Part shown: in pieces, positions 63,539-64,000 of the stretch
How the letters are laid out: every line of letters starts with the position of its first letter
Numbering within the stretch: position 1 is the first letter of the stretch
Source: Nitrosospira multiformis
GTDB lineage: Bacteria > Pseudomonadota > Gammaproteobacteria > Burkholderiales > Nitrosomonadaceae
Direction: 5' to 3'
Assembly (NCBI RefSeq): GCF_900111585.1
Contig: NZ_FOHI01000007.1
Location: 124,001-188,000, forward strand
Length of the DNA: 64,000 nucleotides
Notes under the pieces: generated by a model
What the model saw: only the letters and a program-made list of their open reading frames with translations
Told to the model about the DNA's origin: nothing
The model's database searches: none
Made by a program: the position numbers and the translations under genes

Positions 63539-64000
63539 TCATCGGTAACCTGCATCGGCTGCGCGATCCCTTGCTATCTGTTCCTCGTACCGATCCCCAA
63601 CCGCCAGCAGCATCTGCTTGGTATAGATGAGGTCGCCACGCTTCTCCCCGTGGTATTCCAGGATGCGCGTTTCCACGATGGAATCCACCGGACAGGATTC
63701 CTCGCAGAAACCGCAAAATATGCACTTCGTCAGATCGATGTCGTATCGCGTGGTACGGCGCGTTCCATCTTCGCGCTGCTCGGATTCAATGGTAATCGCC
63801 AATGCCGGGCATACCGCTTCGCACAACTTGCAGGCTATGCAGCGCTCTTCTCCATTAGGATATCTGCGCAAGGCATGCAAACCTCTGAAGCGAGGGGATT
63901 GCGGGGTCTTTTCTTCGGGAAAATACACCGTGATCTTCCGCGCAAACAGATTTCGTCCCGTCAGCATCATTCCTTTGATGAGCTCGAACAGCAGGAAAGT
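63539..64000 (-). CDS. nuoI: NADH-quinone oxidoreductase subunit I, N-terminus cut by the window edge
   Basis: Iron-sulfur subunit of complex I that carries clusters N6a and N6b between the peripheral and membrane arms. 153 residues are visible, with two ferredoxin motifs: [12 protein letters not shown] and [12 protein letters not shown], and the flanking [19 protein letters not shown] of NuoI. The frame is open at base 64000 ([14 protein letters not shown] is visible), so about 8-10 residues are missing at the N-terminus. Confidence 0.95.
   Translation of the reverse strand, partial: TFLLFELIKGMMLTGRNLFARKITVYFPEEKTPQSPRFRGLHALRRYPNGEERCIACKLCEAVCPALAITIESEQREDGTRRTTRYDIDLTKCIFCGFCEESCPVDSIVETRILEYHGEKRGDLIYTKQMLLAVGDRYEEQIARDRAADAGYR

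Overview
The window looks like chromosomal DNA of a betaproteobacterium, most probably an ammonia oxidiser of the Nitrosospira/Nitrosomonas group. That placement is an inference from gene content, gene order and protein style (an assimilatory sulfate block with a two-domain sulfite reductase, slmA-argB, bioB-F-H-C-D, nuo genes, several c-di-GMP proteins). No rRNA or tRNA gene was seen, so it is not proven. Most of the sequence is dense, ordinary housekeeping DNA. The exceptions are a loosely packed, decayed stretch at about 19.3-24.2 kb and a smaller one at 12.2-12.7 kb.

Layout. 0-7.5 kb: sulfur assimilation on the minus strand (sulfite reductase, APS reductase cysH, cysD, cysN, then the start of a large oxidoreductase that runs off the left edge), with the regulator cysB divergent. 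Together these take sulfate to APS, sulfite and sulfide without an APS kinase step. 7.8-12.2 kb: mutL, roxA and a lipoprotein RND adaptor whose pump gene survives only as a fragment. 12.7-14.3 kb: four tandem small lipoprotein genes, three of them followed by their own terminator. 14.3-18.6 kb: a WalJ-like hydrolase, a REC-PAS-GGDEF-EAL protein and a small four-helix membrane protein. 18.7-24.2 kb: an Imm11-like immunity gene, remnants of plasmid/ICE-like and insertion-sequence genes, several striking palindromes, a cold-shock gene and a DJ-1/PfpI protein.

24.2-29.1 kb: a complete late biotin operon bioB-F-H-C-D. 29.1-38.3 kb: comF, trmL, then the convergent gpsA/SH3/secB/grxC/rhodanese cluster, divergent from gpmA-envC-ctp and followed by a moeB/thiF-type gene. 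This matches the enterobacterial yibN-grxC-secB-gpsA / gpmM-envC neighbourhood, but with gpmA in the gpmM position. 38.3-40.1 kb: slmA and argB. 40.1-47.4 kb: a heavy-metal RND operon (outer membrane factor, adaptor, pump) ending in a PII-like protein, with a divergent LysR/NhaR-type regulator.

47.5-57.2 kb: htpG, a sorbosone-dehydrogenase-like periplasmic protein, srkA, ychJ, a CHASE-PAS-GGDEF-EAL membrane protein and an ion transporter. 57.3-64.0 kb: the distal half of the respiratory complex I operon (nuoI-J-K-L-M-N, minus strand), with nuoI cut by the right edge. The most interesting leads are the PII-like protein attached to the metal pump, the lipoprotein array, the sulfite reductase with two full iron-sulfur/siroheme cysteine sets, the palindrome cluster in the decayed island and the insertion next to a catalytic motif of the first EAL domain. 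No clearly new multi-gene defence or mobile system was found.
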